IMG/VR virus record: IMGVR_UViG_3300047510_001668 | Coordinates: 1 to 64,000 of that record | Source: a virus | Reading direction: 5' to 3' (one strand) | Length of the DNA: 64,000 bases | Part shown: positions 41,960 through 51,231 of the stretch, in pieces | Numbering within the stretch: position 1 is the first letter of the stretch | How the letters are laid out: each line of letters begins with the position of its first letter | Made by a program: the position numbers and the translations under genes | Notes under the pieces: generated by a model | Seen by the model: the letters and a program-made list of their open reading frames with translations, nothing else | The model's database searches: none | What the model was told of the DNA's origin: nothing

Positions 41960-43578
41960 GATTGTATTTTTCTGAAGTAGTAGTGTTCAATAATTAAACT
42001 ATCCAACTGTGTTTTCTCTAAAATCGTGAAGGCATCTTGCACTGTGGATAATATAGGTTTTCCATCCACGTTGAATGAGGTGTTCAACAATACTCCTATA
42101 CCTGTTTGTTTCTCAAACTCAGTTAACAAATCATATAACCAAGGATTCTGTTCCCTGGTCACAGTTTGCACACGAGCGGTGCCATCCACATGTGTGATGG
42201 CTGACAGCTTTTCCTTCCATTCCTCACGTACCTGAGGACAGAAGGACATCCATCTGGATTCTTTGTCCCACTGAAAATATTTGTTCACATCCTCCAGACG
42301 AACCACAGGTGCGAAAGGACGATACCATTCTCTGTGTTTCACTTTGGCATTCAGAATATCCTTCATCATGGGGATGGATGGGTTACATATGATGCTTCTG
42401 TTTCCTAATGCACGTGGTCCGTGTTCCGACCTCCCACGAGCTACACCTATAATTTTACCTTGAACCAACTCATTTACGATGTCCACATCATCCAGAAAGT
42501 GGGAAGTGAATCTGACATTGCTGTTTTGTATATAGTAAGAAAGATTGTCCAAGTCCAACAATTCAGTTCCTGAATAGGTGGTGTCCGCGGCGTGTACGGG
42601 TTTCATGTGATTCAACAAAATACCTAGCGCCACACCACAGTCATTAGGATCAGGACCCACGAACACATCTCGGTGGAATTCTTCTACTAACCGCGTGTTC
42701 AGCAATATGTTCAGACCACAACCGCCAGTCATGCCAATCGGTAATGTGGGATATTCTTCCATGAAGGGAACAGCCACCTCCAGGAAACTATCCTCAAATG
42801 CACGTTGGGACGTGGCTGCTATGTCCCAGGCTAACTGACCTTCCAAACGTTCAGTGGTGGTGAATTTCACTCCTATCTTCTCACCTAACTCATCCACGTG
42901 AGTTTGAAAGTTCAGCCCATCTAAATTGGACTTGTAGAATTCCATGAATGCAGGCATCCACACCTGATTAACCACACCATAGGAAGAAAGACCCATCAAT
43001 TTACCAGGATACACCAGATTACCATCACCCAAACATTCAAACTTGATGTCTTTCAGATAGTTGCCTAGTGCCATGTATGGGAACCCTAAATCATAATAGA
43101 CATGAGTGCTATCTATGTTGGGATTGTTGACTTGTTTCAGTAGTTTCGGTGACTCACCACGAACACAGTAATAGATGTTGAACTTGCCATCATTGCCTCC
43201 TCCATCAAAAGAAAACACCAACATTTCTTGATGAGGTGATTGATAGAAACAACCAGCAGCATGTCCTTGATGATGCAAACAATGAATGTAGTTTTTTGCA
43301 GGAATGAATTGTTCCAACTGATGTTTTTCATAGATGATGACATCAGAATTCAAATAATAGCAGTTTTCAAATTGTTCTATGCCAAGCTTGTTCATGATCC
43401 ATTTAGGAATGAACTCGGCGTAAAACAACAGGTCCTCAGTTTTAGGACACTTGTATTGTGCCAACCCGCTGTTTTTGTAATTCAGAAAACGTTCCAGTTC
43501 CAACACCATAAGGATTTCATTGTTTTCTTCCACCACGTATGCGGCGTTATGGGAACCGTAAAAAGAAATATTGGCCAT
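41956..43578 (-). CDS. carbamoyltransferase (NodU/TobZ family)
   Basis: The ATG at 43578 (MANISFYGSHNAAY) is chosen because the longer frame to 43647 runs into the upstream gene; this gives 540 aa, the normal family size. The N-terminal Kae1/ASKHA-like part has the metal and nucleotide residues HHQGHAAGCFYQSP (H102, H103, H106) and VFSFDGGGNDG (D125), then TGGCGLNILLNTRL. The C-terminal YrdC-like part has GVARGRSEHGPRALGNRSI, EWYRPFAPVV and GVLLNTSFNVDGKPI. The enzyme makes carbamoyl-adenylate from carbamoyl phosphate and passes the carbamoyl group to a hydroxyl, usually on a sugar, as NodU and TobZ do. Several T4-like marine phages carry homologues. Here it lies inside a glycosyltransferase cassette, so carbamoylation of the same glycan is likely. 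Confidence 0.9.
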   Translation of the reverse strand: MANISFYGSHNAAYVVEENNEILMVLELERFLNYKNSGLAQYKCPKTEDLLFYAEFIPKWIMNKLGIEQFENCYYLNSDVIIYEKHQLEQFIPAKNYIHCLHHQGHAAGCFYQSPHQEMLVFSFDGGGNDGKFNIYYCVRGESPKLLKQVNNPNIDSTHVYYDLGFPYMALGNYLKDIKFECLGDGNLVYPGKLMGLSSYGVVNQVWMPAFMEFYKSNLDGLNFQTHVDELGEKIGVKFTTTERLEGQLAWDIAATSQRAFEDSFLEVAVPFMEEYPTLPIGMTGGCGLNILLNTRLVEEFHRDVFVGPDPNDCGVALGILLNHMKPVHAADTTYSGTELLDLDNLSYYIQNSNVRFTSHFLDDVDIVNELVQGKIIGVARGRSEHGPRALGNRSIICNPSIPMMKDILNAKVKHREWYRPFAPVVRLEDVNKYFQWDKESRWMSFCPQVREEWKEKLSAITHVDGTARVQTVTREQNPWLYDLLTEFEKQTGIGVLLNTSFNVDGKPILSTVQDAFTILEKTQLDSLIIEHYYFRKIQS

Positions 43579-43580
43579 GG

Positions 43581-44492
43581 TTACACTAGAGGCTTCAAAA
43601 AGAAGTGAGAGAAGGAAATTTGACCTGGTTGAAACGCGTTGGTCCAATCTTCATGATAGAACGTATCAAACACCCAATTTTTGAACCAGGTTCTGTGTGT
43701 AGCATTCACATAGGCCATGATGGACTGGTCACTACACACTTCATTAGCAGACAACACCTGTTCTATAACATTTTCACATGTGTTCAAGTATGGAAGCAGT
43801 TTCTCGGAAGACCCTCCAAAAAATCCTCCCACAGGGTGAGTGGACTGATAATCTACATTTATATTCAATATTTTATTGAAATTTGCAGGTGAATCATCTG
43901 ACGTAGCTCGACAGAGATTTATGATGCCATCACCTGCATACTGATTGATACCATCCAATACACTGGGAGTGAATGCCTGGTCATAATGATACACTTTGTA
44001 TTCGTTATCTTGGAAATTTTGCGGATAATGCGGGAACTCAAGCTCACTTCCATACCGACTAGAAAATGATGGAAACAATCCTGTGTGTGATAATCCAGAA
44101 TCAATCCAATACATCATGGTGTTAGGCTTATGTTCCATGCCTAGGAATAGAAATTTCATCCAGTACACCACTGTGGGCCTTGTATAGAATCCCACAGCTT
44201 CTGGACTGTTGTATTTTTCTTTCTTACTGGTACGTATGGCGTACACCCGGTCTTGGTATGGATTGTTTTCCAATTCATAGATTTTGATGGACAAATTCTG
44301 TAAGTTGAATGTTTCTTTCAATTCCACCAATTGATTGTATCCTCTATCACCTGGATCTGTGTAGCACACGATTTCTCCCATGTTACTGATGGTTGCCAGA
44401 GAATATTTGTACCATCGGTCGCGGTTCACCTGACCCCAAAAGGGCTCCCCTGCGTGGAACGGATAGTAAGAAGTTACCAGTTTTGTTTTCAT
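43581..44492 (-). CDS. HtrL/YibB-type putative glycosyltransferase
   Basis: This 303-aa protein begins MKTKLVTSYYPFHAGEPFWG and contains the family hallmark YWIDSGLSHTGLF (W129, D131, G133). It also has IRTSKKEKYN, EAVGFYTRPTVVYWMKFLFL, HPVGGFFGGSSEKLLPYLNT and DQSIMAYVNATHR. It resembles the middle domain of the 756-aa fusion gene downstream. HtrL/YibB proteins occur in lipopolysaccharide core clusters and belong to glycosyltransferase-like folds; the sugar is unknown. Its start overlaps the stop of the GT60-type gene as ATGA, and its stop is 2 nt from the carbamoyltransferase start. Confidence 0.7.
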   Translation of the reverse strand: MKTKLVTSYYPFHAGEPFWGQVNRDRWYKYSLATISNMGEIVCYTDPGDRGYNQLVELKETFNLQNLSIKIYELENNPYQDRVYAIRTSKKEKYNSPEAVGFYTRPTVVYWMKFLFLGMEHKPNTMMYWIDSGLSHTGLFPSFSSRYGSELEFPHYPQNFQDNEYKVYHYDQAFTPSVLDGINQYAGDGIINLCRATSDDSPANFNKILNINVDYQSTHPVGGFFGGSSEKLLPYLNTCENVIEQVLSANEVCSDQSIMAYVNATHRTWFKNWVFDTFYHEDWTNAFQPGQISFSHFFLKPLV

Positions 44493-45727
44493 AGTTTGTG
44501 TTCTATCCGTTCAGCCCATCCTCGAGATTCACTATAGGCCCACGCCACCATTCGTTTTGGTTCTTTTTCAAAATACTGAAAATATTCTTCATAGTGAACA
44601 GGAATGTTCTGTGTTAAAAAAAGTTGTAGTTGATGTCCTTCAATGCTCTTAGTATGGACAGCTTTACCATCTTCATCATCAAATGCCACTAGGATGGATT
44701 TATAATCATCCGCTGGCAATTCATTTCTATTTATTGTGACTAGATGATAGAAAGATTTAGACCAGGGACTATCAGCAGGAGTGGGAGGATATCCATTATG
44801 TAATGTGTGCTTCTGTACCGATTTATTTTTAAAATTCACACCTGCATAGGCTTCATAATCTTCAATGGTTCTGGCCGTGCCTAAATCATATCCAGACAAA
44901 TCAAATCCATTGTCTTCCACTCGGAACAATTGGCGAATTTTTGCTCGAGCAATGTTCTGTTTTTCACCCCAATTCACACCCAATTTACTATCATCATCCC
45001 ACTTCAATTTTCCAGCACGTTCTTCTCTCATGGTGGAATGCCATATCACCAACTTATGAGGATGAAACATGTCATACCCATGTGTGTATGAACGCACCGT
45101 CAGATTGATTTCTTCACCACTGAAGTAGATGTCTGGGTCATGGAGAATTTCCTTGGCCCACTCACTTCGCGCAAAACAGAAATGTCCGGATAGAAATCTA
45201 CTCATGGGAGGTTCCGTCATGGTCTCCCAGCCGTGTAACAATGAGGGTCTGATGAAAATGGTACCATGGGGATAAAAACATGCAAATTGTTGTTGCCATG
45301 GCTCCATGGACCTGCCATCTGGATCATTGAATGGGTCATACAATGGGAGATAGGCTGCTAGAATAGGTTTGTGCCCTTTCTGTTCCAGTTGTTGATGCAT
45401 GTCAATCAACGTTTCATCCCAATGTTTAGCGAACCGATGATGAGAATCCAACTGTAGAATGTAATCCTGGTCAGTCAACAACTTCTCATTGATTTGAGCG
45501 CGCGCCCAAGGGAGCCCTTGTGCTTCTGTGTACAACACATCCATGATATGAAATCTGGCATCATTTCGATATTCATCTAGATTGTCGAATCCATCCTCAG
45601 GATGATATTGTCTGCAAATACCAAAATGCACTCTGTCCGGATGTTTAGCCTTGTTCAATGCATCTTGAATGGTGGGGACCAGCTCAGGATCCCGATAGGC
45701 AGGGAGGTGTAATAGTATAGTTTTCAT
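44489..45727 (-). CDS. Skp1-type GlcNAc transferase homologue (GT60, PF11397)
   Basis: The ATG at 45727 is chosen because it makes an ATGA overlap with the paralogous upstream gene; this gives 412 aa. The first 250 residues follow the GT60/PF11397 family: MKTILLHLPAYRDPELVPTI, HFGICRQ, the metal site YILQLDSHHRFAKHWD (D94, H96), then YFSGEEINLTVRSYTHGYDM and FHPHKLVIWHS. The well-studied members are the protist Skp1 enzymes, which attach GlcNAc to hydroxyproline in a cytoplasmic protein. The C-terminal 110 residues (DYEAYAGVNFKNKSVQKHTL and beyond) are shared with the paralogue and may bind the acceptor. The sugar and acceptor here are unproven; the neighbouring fibre rich in Pro and Thr is the obvious candidate. 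Confidence 0.85.
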   Translation of the reverse strand: MKTILLHLPAYRDPELVPTIQDALNKAKHPDRVHFGICRQYHPEDGFDNLDEYRNDARFHIMDVLYTEAQGLPWARAQINEKLLTDQDYILQLDSHHRFAKHWDETLIDMHQQLEQKGHKPILAAYLPLYDPFNDPDGRSMEPWQQQFACFYPHGTIFIRPSLLHGWETMTEPPMSRFLSGHFCFARSEWAKEILHDPDIYFSGEEINLTVRSYTHGYDMFHPHKLVIWHSTMREERAGKLKWDDDSKLGVNWGEKQNIARAKIRQLFRVEDNGFDLSGYDLGTARTIEDYEAYAGVNFKNKSVQKHTLHNGYPPTPADSPWSKSFYHLVTINRNELPADDYKSILVAFDDEDGKAVHTKSIEGHQLQLFLTQNIPVHYEEYFQYFEKEPKRMVAWAYSESRGWAERIEHKL

Positions 45728-46950
45728 AATGTACCTTTGATGGGGTCCAACCAACCGTTGGAATGAGTCTGTGGCCATACCACCCAGGATTTGGCTTCCA
45801 CATTGGAGTAGAATTTTCTCCAGATTTGCACGAATTTATTTTCTGGATCCTGAGTCATGATTCGATGTATTTCTTCAGGTGAGGCATCTTCTCGGTGTAT
45901 TTCATTACCTTCTGCATCTTTAAATGCCACAGCCCAACAAATGTAATCTTTTTCAGATACACTAGGACGGTAGACATCTATGCAGTATTTCTTGTATCCA
46001 GATAACTGAGCTTCATAATTTTCCAAAGGCGTGGGAGGATTCTTCTCTTCCACTGTGTGTTTATGAACACGCCGAGTAAGAAATTCAATACCAGCATATC
46101 TTTCATACTCTTGTAATGTTCTACTAGTTCCTAATCCATAGGTTTCAATAGGCGTGGCAGGTTCATCCACACCCAACAATTTTCTGTTTCGTTCTTTAGC
46201 CTTTTTGTCCTTCTCTGACCAGTTGTTGTCAGCCCAATGTTTGGACTTGTCCTTTCTGGTGTATTCATGCCATATGTACACCTTGTGTGGGTGAAACAAA
46301 TCATACCCATGAGTATAGGCACGCACAGCCAAAGAGATTTCCTCCCCATGAAAATAGTATTCTGGGTCATAAGGAACGTTTGTACAAAATTCACCTAAAG
46401 TGAAAATGTAATGTGCTGAAAGAAACCTGGCTGGGATGGGGGCGTGTAGCTGTGTATGATTTGGTATCGTGCCAGGTGTGAAATGCACCACGCCATCAGG
46501 TGCAAATCTATCGAAATTCAATTTCCAAGGTTCTTGGCCTCGTTCTTCCTTGCCTGGTGTGTAGGCGGTGGCGTAGGCAGTCAACAACGGTTTCTCATGG
46601 CCGCTGGATTGCAAGCCTTGCAACATCTTCACCAACTTGATGTCCCAGTGTTTGTCAAATCTATGGTGAGAATCCAACTGGAGATAGTAGGTTTCACCTT
46701 GATACAATTTCTGCATCTCATGACGGGCCCAACACACACCCTGGGACAACTTGTAGTCCACATCCACAATTTTGAATTGTGGATGATTCCTGTATTCTTC
46801 TATGGTGTCCCAGGTGTCCTCTGCGGCATGTTGCCACATGATGCCAAAATGCAGCCGTTCTGGAAAAGCTGCTTGTTCCAAACAATTTTTTATGGTAGCC
46901 AACAATTCAGGGTCACGGTAGGCAGCAATGGCAATGAATATTGTGTTCAT
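45724..46950 (-). CDS. Skp1-type GlcNAc transferase homologue (GT60, PF11397), paralogue
   Basis: This 408-aa protein is a tandem paralogue of the next gene. It has MNTIFIAIAAYRDPELLATI, HFGIMWQHAAEDTW, YYLQLDSHHRFDKHWD (D93, H95), PEYYFHGEEISLAVRAYTHG and YDLFHPHKVYIWHEYTR. Both copies share the C-terminal extension with SRTLQEYERYAGIEF and VHKHTVEEKNPPTP. All family motifs are intact in both, so the pair could add two successive sugars or serve two acceptors. It has no signal or membrane segment and would be cytoplasmic, as in Skp1 modification. It is the first gene of the sugar cassette and follows the large mucin-like fibre gene by 33 nt, with its own late-type octamer. Confidence 0.85.
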   Translation of the reverse strand: MNTIFIAIAAYRDPELLATIKNCLEQAAFPERLHFGIMWQHAAEDTWDTIEEYRNHPQFKIVDVDYKLSQGVCWARHEMQKLYQGETYYLQLDSHHRFDKHWDIKLVKMLQGLQSSGHEKPLLTAYATAYTPGKEERGQEPWKLNFDRFAPDGVVHFTPGTIPNHTQLHAPIPARFLSAHYIFTLGEFCTNVPYDPEYYFHGEEISLAVRAYTHGYDLFHPHKVYIWHEYTRKDKSKHWADNNWSEKDKKAKERNRKLLGVDEPATPIETYGLGTSRTLQEYERYAGIEFLTRRVHKHTVEEKNPPTPLENYEAQLSGYKKYCIDVYRPSVSEKDYICWAVAFKDAEGNEIHREDASPEEIHRIMTQDPENKFVQIWRKFYSNVEAKSWVVWPQTHSNGWLDPIKGTL

Positions 46951-46975
46951 ACATCCTCATAGTATCATTTTCAAT

Positions 46976-46983
46976 TATTTATA
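46976..46983 (-). promoter_or_regulatory. T4-late-type octamer TATAAATA
   Basis: The coding strand reads ATATAAATAATTG, 26 nt before the ATG at 46950 and touching the stop of the mucin-like fibre gene. It would drive the whole sugar cassette late in infection, at the same time as the fibres. Confidence 0.55.
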
Positions 46984-49900
46984 TTAACATCCTGGGTTGT
47001 TTATGTCAATCACCTGACCACCAACGTTGGTTTGTGCATTGTCACCATTGGCATATTGAATGTATTGGCTTGCGATGCTACCTGAGCAATTGCTGTTGGT
47101 GTACAGATAGCAATTGATTCCTAGAGTGAAACAATCAGAGTATGATTGGTATGGATAATTACCCACCTGACAATCATTTATACCAGTCACATATTCAAAG
47201 GATCCAAGGTTGTAACAGGTGACTGCTGAAGGTGTGGGTGATGGTGTCACGCTAGGTGTTGGTGTTACAGGAGGTGTGGGAGATGGCGTGGTGGAAGGTG
47301 TTCTGGTAGGTGTTATGGATGGTGTGATGCTGATGCTAGGTGTGGTGCTTGGTGTCACACTAGGTGTTGGTGTTGGACTTGGGCAGGTGGATGGACCACC
47401 TGTCACCATGTAGGTACCACCATTGTTGCCGTAAGTCCAATATTGTCCGTTGTTTGTGTTGTATCCTACATAACCGCTGGCACCTAGATTGTAATTGACG
47501 GTTAGTGCAGCACTAGTGTACCCAATACAACCTGTGGTGAGTGCGGCAGAGCAGGTTGCATTGAAGTAGATTGGGTCACCATTGCTAGTACAAACCTGAG
47601 TTAAGTCTGTGGATACATCCAACCGTTGACCTTGAGAAGTTGGTGTTGGTGTAGGGGTGGGTGTGCGAGTCACCGAAGGTGTGACACTAGGTGTGGTGGT
47701 GTTACTTGGTGTGACAGTTGGTGTGATGCTTGGTGTCACAGATGGTGTTACCGATGGTGTCACTGTGTTACTTGGTGTTCTGGTTGGTGTGATGCTTGGT
47801 GTTACAGATGGTGTGACTGAAGGTGTGGCAGTGTTACTTGGTGTTCTGGTTGGTGTGATGCTTGGTGTTACAGATGGTGTGACTGAAGGTGTGGCAGTGT
47901 TACTTGGCGTGATGCTAGGTGTGACTGAAGGTGTAGCTGTGGTACTTGGTGTTATGGTTGGTGTGATGCTGATGCTAGGTGTGGTGCTTGGTGTCACACT
48001 TGGTGTTCTGGTAGGTGTTGGTGATGGAGTTGGTGATGGGCAGGTTTCTTGAGTGCCATAAGCTGTGAAATTGCCAGGTGAACCATCATACAAGAAATAC
48101 ACACCTTGTGTTGTGGTGGCATAACCAGCCACTTCAAAGGCAGATGTCAATTGAATATCATTGTACAACTTACAACCAGCTCCAAAATTGGTGTAGCAAG
48201 AAGTGTTCACATACTTTTGCACATATGTGGCACCTGAGAACGCACATATTTGTGTATCAACTTCTGCAAAGTGTGCTAGTTGTCCTGCTGAAGATGTAGA
48301 TGGTGTTACAGAAGGTGTTACGCTAGGTGTCACACTAGGTGTAGCTGTGTTACTTGGCGTGACAGATGGCGTGATGCTTGGTGTCACAGATGCAGTCACA
48401 CTAGGTGTTGCTGTGATGCTAGGTGTGATGCTAGGTGTCACACTAGGAGTAGCTGAAATTGAAATGCTTGGTGTGGTAGATGGTGTGATGCTTGGTGTCA
48501 CTGAAGGTGTGGCAGTGTTACTTGGTGTCACACTTGGTGTCACACTTGGTGTCATGCTAGGTGTTGGTGATGGACAGGTTTGTTGAGAACCGGTTACTTC
48601 GTATGTGCCACCATTGTTCTCATAGCGCCAGTAAGTACCAACAGCGCCAGGCTTATATACCCAACCTGCAATATTAACAGGATTGGTTAGACCAGCGTTG
48701 GTGTATAACCGGCATCCAGCTGATATGGTGGCGGCACAGGTGGGATTGGCGTAGTATGGATCACCTCCATCAAGACAAGCATCCGCTTCAGTGGCAGCTA
48801 ACCGTAGGAAAGCACCTGGTGTTGTTGGTGAAGGTGTGACTGAAGGTGTTTTTGAAGGTGTGACTGATGGAGTTGCTGTTTCAGATGGTGTGATGCTAGG
48901 TGTCACTGAAGGTGTGATGCTAGGTGTCACTGAAGGTGTAGCAGTTTCAGATGGGGTTACACTTGGTGTTGCTGTTTCAGATGGTGTGATGCTAGGTGTC
49001 ACTGAAGGTGTAGCAGTTTCAGATGGGGTTACACTTGGTGTTGCTGAAGGTGTGGCACTTGGAGTTGGTGATGGGCAGAATTGCTTACTACCCACCACTT
49101 GACTGAATGTGTAATCCCAATATTCACCTTGGATGGTTGAAGCGAGACCGTCTACATTGTACACTGTCAACAATTGAATTTCATCATACAACACACATCC
49201 CGCACCAAATGATGCTCCTGCACAACTTGGGCTGGTGTATTTCAATACTGTGGTACCAGTAAGTGAACAAATGTCAGCTTCATAACTGGCAATGTAAACT
49301 CCGGAACCAGCAGGTGATGTGGATGGTGTCACGCTTGGTGTCACACTAGGTGTGGCTGAAATGGATTCAGATGGTGTGATGCTTGGCGTGATGCTAGGTG
49401 TGATGGAAGGACTGGCGCATGTATATGGTCCAAGAATTGCTTCGTAACTTCCACCATTGTTACCATAAGTCCAGTACTGACCCACAGTACTGGTGGTGTA
49501 TACATAACCATCACCTGTGAATGAATTAGTTAACCCTGCATTTGTGTACAACTTACATCCGGTTGTGAAGGATGAGGCACAACTGTTGTTGATGTAATAT
49601 GGGTCACCTTGGTCTGCACATACTTCACCGATTGTGGCTGCAAATCTAGCTTGCAACACACCCGGGCTGGTGGGTGAAGGTGTTGTGGAAGGTGTTCTGG
49701 TAGGTGTTGGTGTTGGATCAGGAGTTACAGAAATGGAAGGTGTTACTGAAGGTGTTATAGATGGTGTTCTGGTAGGTGTTGGTGTTGGGTCAGGTGTAGG
49801 ACATGGCTGTTGTGTACCATAGGCCTGATAGTTACCTGGGCTACCACCATACAGGAAGTACACACCTTGAGTTACCGTGGCATAACCATCCAATTCAAAT

Positions 49901-51219
49901 GGTGTAGTTAAAGCACCATCATCGTACAACTTACAACCAGCTGTGAAGCTAGTGTAACATGTGTTGTTAACATACTTCTGCACATAGGAGGCACCGCTGA
50001 ATGAACAGATGTCAGCTTCATAGATGGCAAAGTGTGCCAAAGAAGCTCCTGCTGATGTGGAAGGAGTTACAGATGGTGTGACAGACGGAGTAGCTGAAAT
50101 GGATTCAGATGGTGTGATGCTTGGCGTGATGCTTGGTGTTGCTGAAGGTGTGGCACATGTGAATGGGCCTCCTGTTACTTCCCAACTTCCACCATTGTTC
50201 TGATAGTTCCAATACGTGCCCACGGTGCTGGTGGTGTATACGTACCAAGGACCAGAGCCAGTTAACTCACCATTATCTACACTATTAGTTAATGAAGGAT
50301 TTGTGTATAGCTTACATCCTATAGTGAATGTCGTGGCACATGAAGCATTCACATAGTATGGGTCACCTTGGTCGGCGCAAGCATCATTGATGGTGTAAGC
50401 CAACCGTGCGACATTGGAGCCATTGGTAGATGGTGTTGGGGTGGGTGAAGGAATTGCGCAAGAAGTTGGTCCGGATAGTACGCCGGATGCCACTTGATAA
50501 TAATTACCTGAACCGTCACCATAATAACCATTAGATGCCATCACACTACAATCAGGTTGTGTGTATGTTTCGATGCCTCCTCCACTCACATAAAGAGTGA
50601 TGGCTACAGGTGCCGCACAAGCAGATGCAATAGAAGCTTGAACCGTGGACACAAGACCCACAGTGGACCCATAACACGGTGTAGGTGTTGGAGTTGGAGT
50701 TAAGCTAATCGTGGGTGATGGAGAAGGACAACTTTGTAATGTTCCATATGTTATGAAATTACCAGGAGTGCCATCATACAAGAAATATGAGCCCTGAGTC
50801 ACCGCGGCATATCCACCCACTTCAAATGGTGTGGTTAAAAGATTATCATCATACAACTTACATCCAGCTGTAAAGCTGTTGTAACATGTGTTGTTTACAT
50901 ATTTTTGTACATAGGTGGCACCTGAGAATGAACATATATCAGCTTCATAAACAGCAAAATGTGCCAATTGAGCGGCAGCACTTGTTGATGGAGTTATTGA
51001 AGGAGTGATGCTAGGTGTAGGAGTGATAGCAAATGTGTGGTCATACCCATAAAACTCACTCATTGCGTGAGGAGCTATTGCATCCGGCTTAGCTGGACTA
51101 TCATTGTTTATCCCGGAGGTAGATAGTGATGCTAAACTGGAATTGGCAGCAGTAGGTGATAATCCCTTTTCAGAGTTGATATCACTGATTTTAATTTCCC
51201 CGCTCGCAACTATGGCCAT
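46984..51219 (-). CDS. giant mucin-like fibre: Cys-rich domains joined by Thr-Pro-Ser linkers
   Basis: This 1411-aa protein starts MAIVASGEIKISDINSEKGL after a GGAG site. A 65-residue opening module (to SEFYGYDH) is shared with the 141-aa protein at 30454-30879. Then come about ten Cys-rich domains of 70-90 residues. Type A has ADICSFSGATYVQKYVNN, TAGCKLYDD and GVYFLYDG; type B has ACADQGDPYYVN, CKLYTN and YWTYGNNGG. The two types mostly alternate. They are joined by linkers of TPSVTPSITPS and TPTPTP repeats of up to roughly 100 residues. Each domain has a conserved C...C...GCxLY layout. Extended Pro/Thr/Ser linkers are typical of O-glycosylated proteins, and the sugar cassette follows directly. 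Likely a long flexible adhesin; the ligand is unknown. Confidence 0.75.
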   Translation of the reverse strand: MAIVASGEIKISDINSEKGLSPTAANSSLASLSTSGINNDSPAKPDAIAPHAMSEFYGYDHTFAITPTPSITPSITPSTSAAAQLAHFAVYEADICSFSGATYVQKYVNNTCYNSFTAGCKLYDDNLLTTPFEVGGYAAVTQGSYFLYDGTPGNFITYGTLQSCPSPSPTISLTPTPTPTPCYGSTVGLVSTVQASIASACAAPVAITLYVSGGGIETYTQPDCSVMASNGYYGDGSGNYYQVASGVLSGPTSCAIPSPTPTPSTNGSNVARLAYTINDACADQGDPYYVNASCATTFTIGCKLYTNPSLTNSVDNGELTGSGPWYVYTTSTVGTYWNYQNNGGSWEVTGGPFTCATPSATPSITPSITPSESISATPSVTPSVTPSTSAGASLAHFAIYEADICSFSGASYVQKYVNNTCYTSFTAGCKLYDDGALTTPFELDGYATVTQGVYFLYGGSPGNYQAYGTQQPCPTPDPTPTPTRTPSITPSVTPSISVTPDPTPTPTRTPSTTPSPTSPGVLQARFAATIGEVCADQGDPYYINNSCASSFTTGCKLYTNAGLTNSFTGDGYVYTTSTVGQYWTYGNNGGSYEAILGPYTCASPSITPSITPSITPSESISATPSVTPSVTPSTSPAGSGVYIASYEADICSLTGTTVLKYTSPSCAGASFGAGCVLYDEIQLLTVYNVDGLASTIQGEYWDYTFSQVVGSKQFCPSPTPSATPSATPSVTPSETATPSVTPSITPSETATPSVTPSETATPSVTPSITPSVTPSITPSETATPSVTPSKTPSVTPSPTTPGAFLRLAATEADACLDGGDPYYANPTCAATISAGCRLYTNAGLTNPVNIAGWVYKPGAVGTYWRYENNGGTYEVTGSQQTCPSPTPSMTPSVTPSVTPSNTATPSVTPSITPSTTPSISISATPSVTPSITPSITATPSVTASVTPSITPSVTPSNTATPSVTPSVTPSVTPSTSSAGQLAHFAEVDTQICAFSGATYVQKYVNTSCYTNFGAGCKLYNDIQLTSAFEVAGYATTTQGVYFLYDGSPGNFTAYGTQETCPSPTPSPTPTRTPSVTPSTTPSISITPTITPSTTATPSVTPSITPSNTATPSVTPSVTPSITPTRTPSNTATPSVTPSVTPSITPTRTPSNTVTPSVTPSVTPSITPTVTPSNTTTPSVTPSVTRTPTPTPTPTSQGQRLDVSTDLTQVCTSNGDPIYFNATCSAALTTGCIGYTSAALTVNYNLGASGYVGYNTNNGQYWTYGNNGGTYMVTGGPSTCPSPTPTPSVTPSTTPSISITPSITPTRTPSTTPSPTPPVTPTPSVTPSPTPSAVTCYNLGSFEYVTGINDCQVGNYPYQSYSDCFTLGINCYLYTNSNCSGSIASQYIQYANGDNAQTNVGGQVIDINNPGC
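47640..48050 (-). repeat. Thr-Pro-Ser coding repeat tract
   Basis: This is the longest of the linker tracts in the mucin-like gene; others lie near 47220-47390, 48290-48580, 48820-49070, 49310-49410, 49670-49800 and 50060-50150. Units of 9-30 nt recur with one or two changes (plus-strand GGTGTGATGCTAGGTGT and relatives). Nearly identical copies at 47761-47829 and 47830-47898 suggest recent duplication. Confidence 0.8.
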
Positions 51220-51231
51220 GAACGACTCCGA

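Noticed and set aside
43579-43647. Upstream ATG extending the carbamoyltransferase by 23 residues
   Set aside because: The family starts at the strand MANISFYGSHNAA; the extension reads through the coding region of the HtrL-type gene.
39031-46950. Sugar cassette as a piece of bacterial lipopolysaccharide locus, making the window a prophage or host DNA
   Set aside because: It is flanked on both sides by phage fibre genes, has phage-style overlaps and late-type octamers, and no bacterial housekeeping or integration gene is present.
47640-48050. Regular short repeats that could suggest a CRISPR array
   Set aside because: Units are 9-30 nt with no constant spacer length, all in frame, and code for TPS linkers of the fibre protein.
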